Shown: piece by piece, positions 42,980-50,681 of the stretch
How positions within the stretch are numbered: the stretch's first letter is position 1
Layout: every line of letters begins with the position of its first letter
Notes under the pieces: generated by a model
Told to the model about the DNA's origin: nothing
The model's input: only the letters and a program-made list of their open reading frames with translations
The model's database searches: none
Position numbers and translations under genes: made by a program
Assembly (NCBI GenBank): GCA_036703985.1
Contig: DATNQN010000107.1
Location: 1-50,681, forward strand
Direction: 5' to 3'
From: Leptolyngbyaceae cyanobacterium
GTDB lineage: Bacteria > Cyanobacteriota > Cyanobacteriia > Cyanobacteriales > Aerosakkonemataceae
Length of the DNA stretch: 50,681 nucleotides

Positions 42980-45900
42980 ATGAAAATACGTCATTTTAAA
43001 TTCTGTTTTAATCTAGCATCCACTCTCTTTTTCCTACTTATTAGTAAAATTTCTGTCGCTCAAATAGTTCCGGATACTACATTAACCATCAATTCAAGGG
43101 TAACTCCCCAAGGCAACATCAGCCAGATTGAAGGAGGAACTCAAGTCGGAAACAATCTCTTTCACAGTTTTCAAGAATTTTCGATTCCTACAGACCATAC
43201 TGCCTTTTTTAATAACGCTCTGGATATCCAAAATATTATTAGCCGCGTCACTGGTAATTCTGCTTCTTATATCGATGGGTTGATTCGCGCTAACGGTACG
43301 GCTAACTTATTCTTGTTGAACCCCAACGGCATAGCTTTTGGCCCTAATGCCCAATTGAATATCGGTGGTTCATTTTTAGCCAGTACTGCTAACAGTATGA
43401 AATTTGCTGATGGAACTCAATTTAATGCTAAAGCGGAACAAACCGCACCTTTATTAACCGTCAGCGTCCCAGTAGGTTTGCAATTTAGCTCTAATTCTCA
43501 ACCAATTAGGGTACAACAATCTAATCTTCAAGTTTTACCGGGAAAAAGCTTGGCGTTAGTTGGTGGCGAACTCAATTTAATTGGTAGCAATTTAACCGCA
43601 GAACGAGGAAGAATCTATTTAGCATCATTAATTAGCGGTGAATGGTCGTTGGTGGATAATCAAATAGCGATCGCAAATCAGTATGCCGATATTCGATTAT
43701 CCCAACAAGCTGTTGTTGATGCCAGCGGTGCAGGTGGTGGAAACATTCAGGTGCAGGGTAGGCAAATAAGTTTGAAAGATGGGTCGCAAATTAAAGCTAA
43801 TACCTTGGGAGGAGAAGCGGGAGGTAACCTCAGCGTTAATGCTACAGAGTCAGTAGAGGTAATTGGTAGATTAGCGGATGGAACTCCTAGCGCTTTACAA
43901 GCAAGAGTGGAATCAGGTGCAACCGGTACTGGTGGTAATGTCAATATTGTTACTCGACGCTTGCGGGTAGAAGGGGGAGCGAGAGTGGCAGCTTCTTCCT
44001 TAAGCGAAACGGGAGCAAATGCGGGAAATATCAGCGTCCAAGCTACCGATGCAGTGGAATTAATCGGAGTGGGGAGTTTCTTGCAAGGAGAACAAACCGT
44101 AGTGCAACCGAGTGCTTTATCTACCCAGACTTACGGTTTGGGAAATGCTGGCAACTTGGATATCGTAACTGGGAGATTAATTGCTGAAGATGGGGGACAA
44201 GTATCATCGGAAACTTTCGGTGCTGGTCAGGCGGGAGATGTAAGAGTAAGCGCTGAATCTGTGGAATTGAATGGGAGGTCAGCAAATGGAACGGTTCCCA
44301 GTGCCATATTTGCGAGAGTGCGAGAAGGGGGTACTGGTAGTGCGGGTAATGTGTTTATTCAAACAGGACGCTTATCTGTGAATGGAGGCGCAAAGGTGGC
44401 AGCATCTTCCTTAAGCGAAACGGGAGCAAGTGCGGGAAATATCAGCGTACAAGCTACCGATGTAGTGGAATTAATCGGTGTAGGAAATGTCTCTCAAGGA
44501 GAACAAACTTTAGTACAACCGAGTGCTTTGTCTACTCAGACTTACGGTGGGGGAAATGCTGGCAAGTTGGATATCGTAACGGGAAGATTAATTGCTCGAT
44601 ATGGGGGGCAGGTATCATCGGAGACTTTTGCTGGTGGTAATGCAGGTGATGTTACCGTTGGCGCTTCTCAAGTTGAGTTAAATGGTAGGTCACCTGATGG
44701 TAGCGTTCCTAGCGCGTTATTGGCGAGGGTGCGAGAAGGGGCGACTGGAAATGCGGGAAATATGGCGATCGATAGCGATCGCGTAATTTTAACCAACGGT
44801 GCGAGAGTCGCCACCGCTTCTTTAGGAGAAGGAAATGCGGGAAACTTGAGTATTCAAGCTACCGATACGGTGGAAGTAAAAGGGGTGGGAAGAAATCCCA
44901 ATGGCGATCCCAATCCTACTCAAATATCTGTTTTATCTACTGGCAGTGGCAAGGGAGGTTCTTTAAATATTCAAACTAGCAGATTAATTGCTGAAAATGG
45001 CGGTCAAATTTCTGCTTCTGCTGGTGGAATTGGGGATGGGGGAACTTTAGATGTTAATGCTGATGAAGTTAGCTTAATTGGTCGATCGCCTGATGGTAGA
45101 TTTGCCAGTGGATTACTCGCGAGAGTGGAATCAGGCGCTACTGGTAATGCCAAAGATTTACGTTTGCAAACCCGACGATTGCTACTACAAGATGGTGCGA
45201 GAGTGGCAGCCGCTTCGTTAGGGCAAGGAAATGCCGGAAATTTAACTATTCAAGCTACTGATTCGGTGGAAATAACCGGAGTTGGCACTAACCCAGATGG
45301 TAGCCCCAATCCTACCCAATTGTCTGCTTTATCTACTGGAACTGGCAATGCAGGCACTTTGACAATTGAAACAAATCGATTGACAGTGGGAAATGCTGCA
45401 CAAGCGATCGTCAGCAGTAGCGGTACGGGAAATCCTGGTAACCTACGAGTAGAAGCGCCGATCGTTCAACTCGATCGCGGCGCATTGCAAGCAGAGTCAG
45501 CTACGGGTAGGGGTGGCAATATTAGTTTATCGCGATCGCGCAACGTGCAACTCCGTAACCAAAGTATCATATCTGCTGACTCAGGGCCGGGTGGAAGCGA
45601 AGGGGATATCAATATTAATACGGAAACAATTGTTTTGCTGGAAGGTAGCAGAATTATCACCGATGCGGAAGCTCCCCAAGGGGGTAGTAATATTAGAATT
45701 CAAGCTCCCAATAATTCTAGATTAGCCGTTTTTACTTCTAGTGATAGTATCATTCGCGCTCGTGGAGAAGTGACGGTGGAAGGTGAAGTGGAAGTTCAAC
45801 CACCGGATCTCCCCCAAGTAGAAGTGATCGATGCTACTCAATTGGTGGCGCAAGCTTGTCCTGCGGAAAATCAAGGTAATTCTTTTTACGTAACTGGTCG

Positions 45901-46153
45901 AGGTGGTTTACCTCCCAGTCCTGATGATACATTTAACGGTGATTTATTTTGGGAAGATTTGCGAATTGGGGAACGAGGGAGATCGCGATCGATCTCTAAT
46001 TCTCAATTACCTAAACTGAATTCTCCATCTCAAATTATAGAGGCTCAAGGTTGGGTGATCGGTACTAAAGGGGAGGTGATCCTGACGGCTAAAGCGTCTG
46101 AGGTTACTCCTTATCAAGGGAGTTTAATTACTCCTGATTGTCAGAGAAATTAA
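42980..46153 (+). CDS. Two-partner-secretion exoprotein (filamentous hemagglutinin N-terminal domain)
   Basis: 1057 residues. Signal peptide 1-27, then the TPS domain (about 30-150): VPDTTLTINSRVTPQ, NLFHSFQEFSI, NPNGIAFGPNAQLNIGGSFLAST. From about 230 to 900 it forms a beta-helix with repeats of about 137 residues, each with a GGARVAASSL-like and VELIGVG-like segment, starting near 330, 467, 604 and 737. The C-terminus has VAQACPAENQGNSFYVTGRGGLPP with Cys and a final PDCQRN. The protein is secreted through an FhaC/ShlB-type pore that is not in this window. Adhesion is the usual role. Confidence 0.93.
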   Translation: MKIRHFKFCFNLASTLFFLLISKISVAQIVPDTTLTINSRVTPQGNISQIEGGTQVGNNLFHSFQEFSIPTDHTAFFNNALDIQNIISRVTGNSASYIDGLIRANGTANLFLLNPNGIAFGPNAQLNIGGSFLASTANSMKFADGTQFNAKAEQTAPLLTVSVPVGLQFSSNSQPIRVQQSNLQVLPGKSLALVGGELNLIGSNLTAERGRIYLASLISGEWSLVDNQIAIANQYADIRLSQQAVVDASGAGGGNIQVQGRQISLKDGSQIKANTLGGEAGGNLSVNATESVEVIGRLADGTPSALQARVESGATGTGGNVNIVTRRLRVEGGARVAASSLSETGANAGNISVQATDAVELIGVGSFLQGEQTVVQPSALSTQTYGLGNAGNLDIVTGRLIAEDGGQVSSETFGAGQAGDVRVSAESVELNGRSANGTVPSAIFARVREGGTGSAGNVFIQTGRLSVNGGAKVAASSLSETGASAGNISVQATDVVELIGVGNVSQGEQTLVQPSALSTQTYGGGNAGKLDIVTGRLIARYGGQVSSETFAGGNAGDVTVGASQVELNGRSPDGSVPSALLARVREGATGNAGNMAIDSDRVILTNGARVATASLGEGNAGNLSIQATDTVEVKGVGRNPNGDPNPTQISVLSTGSGKGGSLNIQTSRLIAENGGQISASAGGIGDGGTLDVNADEVSLIGRSPDGRFASGLLARVESGATGNAKDLRLQTRRLLLQDGARVAAASLGQGNAGNLTIQATDSVEITGVGTNPDGSPNPTQLSALSTGTGNAGTLTIETNRLTVGNAAQAIVSSSGTGNPGNLRVEAPIVQLDRGALQAESATGRGGNISLSRSRNVQLRNQSIISADSGPGGSEGDININTETIVLLEGSRIITDAEAPQGGSNIRIQAPNNSRLAVFTSSDSIIRARGEVTVEGEVEVQPPDLPQVEVIDATQLVAQACPAENQGNSFYVTGRGGLPPSPDDTFNGDLFWEDLRIGERGRSRSISNSQLPKLNSPSQIIEAQGWVIGTKGEVILTAKASEVTPYQGSLITPDCQRN

Positions 46154-46177
46154 TGTTGAGTTTTGGGGTTAAAAAAA

Positions 46178-46217
46178 CCACAGATGTCCACAGATGAACA
46201 CAGATGAACACAGATGG
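46178..46217. repeat. Decamer repeats (ACACAGATGA), first block
   Basis: CCACAGATGT CCACAGATGA ACACAGATGA ACACAGATGG. It is the reverse complement of the array upstream of rtcB, including the flanking run of seven A residues. The region 46154-46464 holds no gene. Confidence 0.85.
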
Positions 46218-46270
46218 AATATTAGGTAAATACGATTTTTTCAGAAGTTTTAGAGCAATGTAGATATTAA

Positions 46271-46309
46271 CCGCAGATGAATACAGATGAACGCAGATAA
46301 ACGCAGATT
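46271..46309. repeat. Decamer repeats, second block
   Basis: CCGCAGATGA ATACAGATGA ACGCAGATAA ACGCAGATT. A diverged version of the first block, 54 nt further on. Confidence 0.75.
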
Positions 46310-46464
46310 TTAGATATGTCTTATTTTGGGCTTGATGGGGGTGTATATGCAAAGCAGATATTCTGGAGATTCTTACAAAACTGATATGACAGAAAACGAT
46401 ATTTTATCTAATTATTTTTGATTGTTTTATTTAATTTAATTTAAAAAAGTATAAAGAGTTAAAC

Positions 46465-49215
46465 ATGAAGCACATTAAACGTTATCTAGCATTGTTTTTA
46501 AGCACTTTAATATTAGTTATATTTTTGAATTGGTTTCTAGCAGATTCGGGAATTTCTCAAGAACGTTTGATTTTGGGAAGTCAAGTAAATATTTTGAATA
46601 TTAAACAAGAAAAAATTAACCGCAATCTTGATGTTGAGCGCCAACAACTACTAGAGAAAGGTAAGTCATTTTACGAAGCAGAGCAATTTTTAGATGCTTT
46701 AAAAGTTTGGCAAGAAGCAGAAAAATATTTTGATGCTCAACAAGACTTGTTCAATCAAGCTTTAACTCTCAATTTCATTTCATTAACACAACAGAAACTA
46801 GGGAATTGGTCAGAAGCAGAAAGTGCGATCGCATCAAGCTTAAGCCTACTCCAAAAATCTGAAAATACCGGACAAGAAAGATGGCAAATTCTCGCTAATG
46901 CTTTTAACACTCAAGGTCGTTTGCAATTATCAACAGGACAACCAGAGGCAGCTTTAGCTAGTTTACAACAAGCCACTGCCGCATATCAAAAAGCAGGAGA
47001 TGAAGAAGGTAGAATTGGCAGTTTACTTAACCAAGCTCAAGCAATGCAAAGTTTGGGTTTATACATAAAAGCAAATAAAACTTTGATTGAAGGCTTAAAA
47101 TTAGATGGCTCTGAATTAGAATATGCTAATAAGTTAGCAGAACGCTTGAAGAACATCCAAAATCAACCTGATTCTGGACTAAAAGCTACCAGATTAATAG
47201 CGATTGGCAATGGCTTATATCTAGTGGGAGATTTGGCAAGTTCGCAAAAATTTGCAGAAGAAAGTTTGGTCGTGGCTAAACGATTAAATTCAGCCAGAAT
47301 TATCGGTGAAGCATATCTTAATCTGGGAAATATTAATTTATCAATAGCTAAGAGAATTGAAAATTTAGAAGAATATGTAGAAGAAAGCGATGAATTTAAA
47401 CAAGCACGCCAAGCCGCTTTGAAATACTACCAACAAGCTGCTGATTTATCTAGTATTGGTAATATAAGGCTGCAAGCACAACTAAATTTATTCAATTTAC
47501 TAATTTCAATTAAACAATTTTCAGAAGCCGAAAAACTATTACCGCAAATTCAATCACAAATTAACCTATTACCTTCTAGCCATACCAAAATTATTGCCAA
47601 AGTCAATTTTTCTAGAGCTTTAATTAAAATGTCATTAACGAGAGATGGAGAACTAACTAGCCAAACTGCTCAAATGACAAAAGATATTGCAAAAATGTTA
47701 GCTAATTCTGTCCAAGAAGCTAAAACCTTGGCAGATAAAAGAGCCGAATCTTTTGCACTTGGTAACTTGGCTGAATTATACGAACGCAATCAACAATTTA
47801 GCGATGGAGAAGAACTAACTAAACAAGCTCTTATTTTAGCTCAAAGTTTAAATGCACCGGATATCGCTTATCGGTGGCAATGGCAATTAGGACGGTTATT
47901 AAAAGCACAAGGAAAGTTAGAAAGTGCGATCGCATTTTATACTGAAGCAGTCAATACTTTACAATCTATTCGTACTGATTTGGCTGCCATTAATCCCGAT
48001 ATTCAATTTTCTTTTCGCGATAGCGTAGAGCCTGTTTATCGCCAGTTAGTTGATTTGCTATTAGAAAGCGTGAAGCAACAAGAAAGTGAACCACAAAAAC
48101 AAACTCGATTAGCACAAGCTAGGAAAACGATCGAATCTTTGCAATTAGCTGAATTAGATAACTTTTTCCGGGAAGCTTGTTTAGACGCACAACCAAAACA
48201 AATCGACCAAATCGATCGAAAAGCCGCCGTAATTTATCCAGTAATTTTACCAGATAGACTAGAAATAATCCTCACATTACCCGATCGATCGTTAAGTAAT
48301 TACACTATTTATATTAACCAAATTCAAGTTGAAAGCACGATTAACCAACTCAGGCAAGATTTAGCGATTCGTCACGCCAATCAACAAGAAAGATTGCGTC
48401 TCTCTCAACAAGTTTATGATTGGTTAATTAAACCAATTGAGGCAGAATTAAAAAGTAGTAGCGTGCAAACTTTAGTGTTTGTATTGGATGGTGCTTTACG
48501 CAATATTCCGATGGCTGCTCTTTACAATGGCGAACAATATTTAATCGAACAATACAGTATTGCGATCGCACCTGGTTTACAATTACTTAAACCTCAACCT
48601 CTAACTAGGGTAAACTTAAGAGCATTAGCAGGTGGAGTAAGCGAATCCCGTCAGGGATTTTCTCCTTTACCGGGAGTAAGGAAAGAATTAGAAGAAATTA
48701 ATGTAATTGTTCCCGGTATAAGACTTCTCAATCAGCAATTTACTACTACTAGTCTAGAAAATGAGGTGAAACAAGTTCCTTTTCCGGTAGTTCATTTAGC
48801 AACGCACGGACAATTTAGTTCGCAGTTAGAAAACACTTTTATTTTGGCTTGGGATCGAGAAATTAATGTTAAACAATTAGATGAATTACTTAGAAATAGA
48901 AACCCTAATGAATTAGATCCAATTGAATTGCTTGTTCTGAGTGCTTGCGAAACAGCCACAGGTGATAAAAGAGCAGCTTTGGGATTAGCTGGAGTAGCAG
49001 TTAAAGCAGGCGCAAGAAGCACTTTGGCAACTTTGTGGAAAGTAAGTGATGATTCTACTTCTGCTTTAATGACTGAGTTTTACAAACAATTGGCTAATAA
49101 GCAGATAACTAAAGCTGAAGCACTTCGTTTAGCTCAATTAAATTTGTTAAAGGATCGTAGTTACAGGATTCCCTATTTCTGGGCTCCTTATGTTTTAGTT
49201 GGTAATTGGCTGTGA
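46465..49215 (+). CDS. TPR-CHAT protease-like protein
   Basis: 916 residues. An N-terminal hydrophobic segment (about 7-28, LALFLSTLILVIFLNWFLA) is an export signal or membrane anchor. TPR-like helical repeats span about 55-490. A caspase-like CHAT domain occupies about 600-916. The His-Cys dyad is intact: HLATHGQF with His781 and LSACETATG with Cys828. The final MTEFYKQL ... WAPYVLVGNWL is typical. CHAT proteases cut protein partners, as in other bacterial TPR-CHAT enzymes. The adjacent exoprotein and DUF928 protein are the natural candidates for partners or substrates, which is an inference. Confidence 0.93.
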   Translation: MKHIKRYLALFLSTLILVIFLNWFLADSGISQERLILGSQVNILNIKQEKINRNLDVERQQLLEKGKSFYEAEQFLDALKVWQEAEKYFDAQQDLFNQALTLNFISLTQQKLGNWSEAESAIASSLSLLQKSENTGQERWQILANAFNTQGRLQLSTGQPEAALASLQQATAAYQKAGDEEGRIGSLLNQAQAMQSLGLYIKANKTLIEGLKLDGSELEYANKLAERLKNIQNQPDSGLKATRLIAIGNGLYLVGDLASSQKFAEESLVVAKRLNSARIIGEAYLNLGNINLSIAKRIENLEEYVEESDEFKQARQAALKYYQQAADLSSIGNIRLQAQLNLFNLLISIKQFSEAEKLLPQIQSQINLLPSSHTKIIAKVNFSRALIKMSLTRDGELTSQTAQMTKDIAKMLANSVQEAKTLADKRAESFALGNLAELYERNQQFSDGEELTKQALILAQSLNAPDIAYRWQWQLGRLLKAQGKLESAIAFYTEAVNTLQSIRTDLAAINPDIQFSFRDSVEPVYRQLVDLLLESVKQQESEPQKQTRLAQARKTIESLQLAELDNFFREACLDAQPKQIDQIDRKAAVIYPVILPDRLEIILTLPDRSLSNYTIYINQIQVESTINQLRQDLAIRHANQQERLRLSQQVYDWLIKPIEAELKSSSVQTLVFVLDGALRNIPMAALYNGEQYLIEQYSIAIAPGLQLLKPQPLTRVNLRALAGGVSESRQGFSPLPGVRKELEEINVIVPGIRLLNQQFTTTSLENEVKQVPFPVVHLATHGQFSSQLENTFILAWDREINVKQLDELLRNRNPNELDPIELLVLSACETATGDKRAALGLAGVAVKAGARSTLATLWKVSDDSTSALMTEFYKQLANKQITKAEALRLAQLNLLKDRSYRIPYFWAPYVLVGNWL

Positions 49216-49257
49216 TCCGGATCAGGATTTTCAGGATTTGAGGATGAGCAGGATTAT

Positions 49258-49299
49258 GATGAAGGATGAAGTTTGAAGGATGAAGGATGAAGTTTGAGG
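49258..49299. repeat. GAAGGATGAA tandem repeat
   Basis: GATGAAGGATGAAGTTTGAAGG and a second similar unit. Reverse-complement words (TTCATCCTTC) occur at 35748-35785 and 37905-37920. Confidence 0.6.
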
Positions 49300-49343
49300 G
49301 ATAAGAATTAAATAATTGTCTGTGTCATTGCGTTCTCTATTTT

Positions 49344-49649
49344 TCAACCTTGGCGGATGGGAAAGGAGTCTGGGTGAGATTCTGGATCGGTTTTTTTGCC
49401 GTTAGGTAATTCGCCGGATGGGGAAGTTACATGATTGATCGACCAAAAATAGTCGGTAGGCAAATTTCCTCTTTGACAAAGTTCTTCAACTTGCTTTTGG
49501 AGAGCAACTGCTTTCCGCATAGCGATAATTAGTTGCTGAACTTTGTCATTTAATTCTGGCTTTTGAGATACTGCCAATCTTGTTTTCCTTTCTAGTAACT
49601 GAAGGATCAGTTCGTAGTGGATGGGAGAGGGAAGAGGAATTGGCTCCAT
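49344..49649 (-). CDS. DUF5340 family protein
   Basis: 101 residues. MEPIPLPSPIHYELILQLLE at the start and a helical core (VQQLIIAMRKAVALQKQVEELC) match the cyanobacterial DUF5340 family. The C-terminal 35 residues are polar and disordered. It is downstream of trpC on the same strand with a 131-nt gap. Function unknown. Confidence 0.85.
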   Translation of the reverse strand: MEPIPLPSPIHYELILQLLERKTRLAVSQKPELNDKVQQLIIAMRKAVALQKQVEELCQRGNLPTDYFWSINHVTSPSGELPNGKKTDPESHPDSFPIRQG

Positions 49650-49780
49650 GAACGCAAATTTACCTTAAGTGTAGTAATATCTGGCTAAATACTAATTAGT
49701 AAAAAGCGAAAAAGCTATTTAGTTTTCGGTTGCTATCAGCTAATAGCTTTTGCCAATTAGCTATTAGCTTCCTTTTTTGG

Positions 49781-50668
49781 TTACTTACTAGCAAACAGGG
49801 ATTCGATCGCTTTTCCAGGATCGGGTTGCTTGATTAGTGACTCACCGATCAGCACTGCACCTGCACCGACTTCGGCTACCAAACGGATATCTGCTGGAGT
49901 ATGTAACCCCGATTCGCTCACTACTAAGATGTTGCGATCCTGTAGTTGCTGTCCCCGTTCGGCTAAAATCTGGCAGGTTGTTTGCAAATCTACTGAAAAA
50001 TCTTTCAGGTTGCGATTGTTGATACCAACGAGAGTAACTTGTTCCAAGCTTAACACTCGGTCTAGTTCTTCTCTAGTATGTACTTCAATCAGCGCTGCCA
50101 TTTTTAAGGCTGTGGCAATTTTAACAAAGTACTGCAAATCTTGGTCTGAAAGTATGGCGGCAATCAGCAGGACTGCATCGGCTCCTTTAGCGCGAGCTAT
50201 GTAAATTTGATACGGGTAGATGACAAATTCTTTACACAGCAAAGGTAGGTCAACAACCGCACGAATTTTTTCTAAGTTTTCAAAACTACCTTGAAAAAAT
50301 TTAGCATCCGTGAGAACCGATAGACAGGTAGCGCCGCTTTGTTGGTAAGTTTGCGCGATCGCAACTGGATCGAAATCGGCTCGAATTACTCCTTTGCTGG
50401 GAGATGCCTTTTTCACTTCCGCAATTAAGGCTGGGTTTGTCTTGCTTTCCCGTAAAGCTGCCACAAAATCACGAGGCGCTGGCATTTCGGCGATTTGACG
50501 CTGCAATTGAGCTAATGGCAGGCGTTCTCGCATTTGGTTAACTTCGGTTTCTTTATGCCAGACTATTTCCTCCAGAATATTCTGGGGAGCGCTATCTGGC
50601 ATGGCAACTTGATAGCGCAATTCCTGAACGGCAACTGTGGGATTGGGGGGACGGCGACGGATTTGCAT
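49781..50668 (-). CDS. trpC: Indole-3-glycerol phosphate synthase
   Basis: 295 residues. The (beta/alpha)8 barrel enzyme closes CdRP to indole-3-glycerol phosphate in tryptophan synthesis. The motifs [16 protein letters not shown] (substrate Lys), [32 protein letters not shown] and VSESGL are intact. An about 30-residue N-terminal extension beyond the barrel is common in cyanobacteria. The start is at the window edge, but the coding sequence appears complete. Confidence 0.97.
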   Translation of the reverse strand: MQIRRRPPNPTVAVQELRYQVAMPDSAPQNILEEIVWHKETEVNQMRERLPLAQLQRQIAEMPAPRDFVAALRESKTNPALIAEVKKASPSKGVIRADFDPVAIAQTYQQSGATCLSVLTDAKFFQGSFENLEKIRAVVDLPLLCKEFVIYPYQIYIARAKGADAVLLIAAILSDQDLQYFVKIATALKMAALIEVHTREELDRVLSLEQVTLVGINNRNLKDFSVDLQTTCQILAERGQQLQDRNILVVSESGLHTPADIRLVAEVGAGAVLIGESLIKQPDPGKAIESLFASK

Positions 50669-50681
50669 TTTTGTGAAGAGA

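Overview
The window comes from a cyanobacterium, most likely a large-genome filamentous one. Evidence seen in the sequence: a form IB RuBisCO operon with rbcX between rbcL and rbcS, the cytochrome b6f subunit gene petM beside a Ycf39-type photosystem II assembly factor, an NblR-like response regulator, many copies of the HIP1 octamer GCGATCGC, and several short cyanobacterial repeat families. The filamentous assignment is an inference from the two-partner-secretion/CHAT cluster and the many small repeats. No rRNA, tRNA, CRISPR array or complete insertion sequence was recognised.

Layout. 0-7.6 kb: an RNase II/R-like protein with a degenerate active site, an 880-nt gene-free stretch, two adjacent genes sharing a C-terminal module, clpP, an acyl-lipid desaturase and panB. 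7.8-10.3 kb: a frameshifted Uma2 nuclease gene and two exported proteins, one a seven-repeat beta-propeller. 10.5-12.9 kb: rbcL-rbcX-rbcS with a strong hairpin after rbcL and a terminator after rbcS. 12.9-16.9 kb: a decaying accessory zone holding a GNAT acetyltransferase, an intact Uma2 nuclease, a gene split by a stop codon, an antitoxin-like gene with a broken PIN toxin, an SMI1/KNR4 fragment, HIP1 clusters, a duplicated 45-bp upstream repeat and an 88-bp MITE.

16.9-21.2 kb: a tightly packed operon encoding a von Willebrand A protein, a PP2C phosphatase and a membrane-anchored atypical protein kinase, preceded by an Rpn/DUF4351 nuclease-like gene. This resembles the TerY-phosphatase-kinase (YegL-YegK-YegI) triad. 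21.4-26.7 kb: a HIT protein, a RecQ remnant, a 3-hydroxyisobutyrate-dehydrogenase-like enzyme, a second-type phosphoribulokinase-like protein without the P-loop regulatory cysteine, and a PanE-like reductase. 26.9-29.7 kb: an RNA repair operon rtcB-(G3E GTPase)-archease with 3-nt gaps. 29.9-34.0 kb: msrA, a Ras/Rab-like small GTPase, a gene-poor stretch with terminators and G-rich repeats, and a REC-GAF-histidine kinase hybrid.

34.3-40.4 kb: pdxA, petM, ycf39, nadK, an exported trypsin-like protease, nblR and a DUF192 lipoprotein. 40.4-42.0 kb: mostly non-coding, with a hairpin-rich block, a DUF2949 gene and a strong terminator. 42.0-49.2 kb: a DUF928 protein, a 1057-aa two-partner-secretion exoprotein with ~137-residue repeats, and a 916-aa TPR-CHAT protease with an export signal. 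49.3-50.7 kb: a DUF5340 protein and trpC.

The candidates for poorly described biology are the VWA-PP2C-kinase triad, the G3E GTPase inside the rtcB-archease operon, the DUF928/TPS/CHAT cluster, the RNB-fold protein lacking catalytic aspartates, and the twin-module gene pair behind the long leader at 2.4-4.4 kb.
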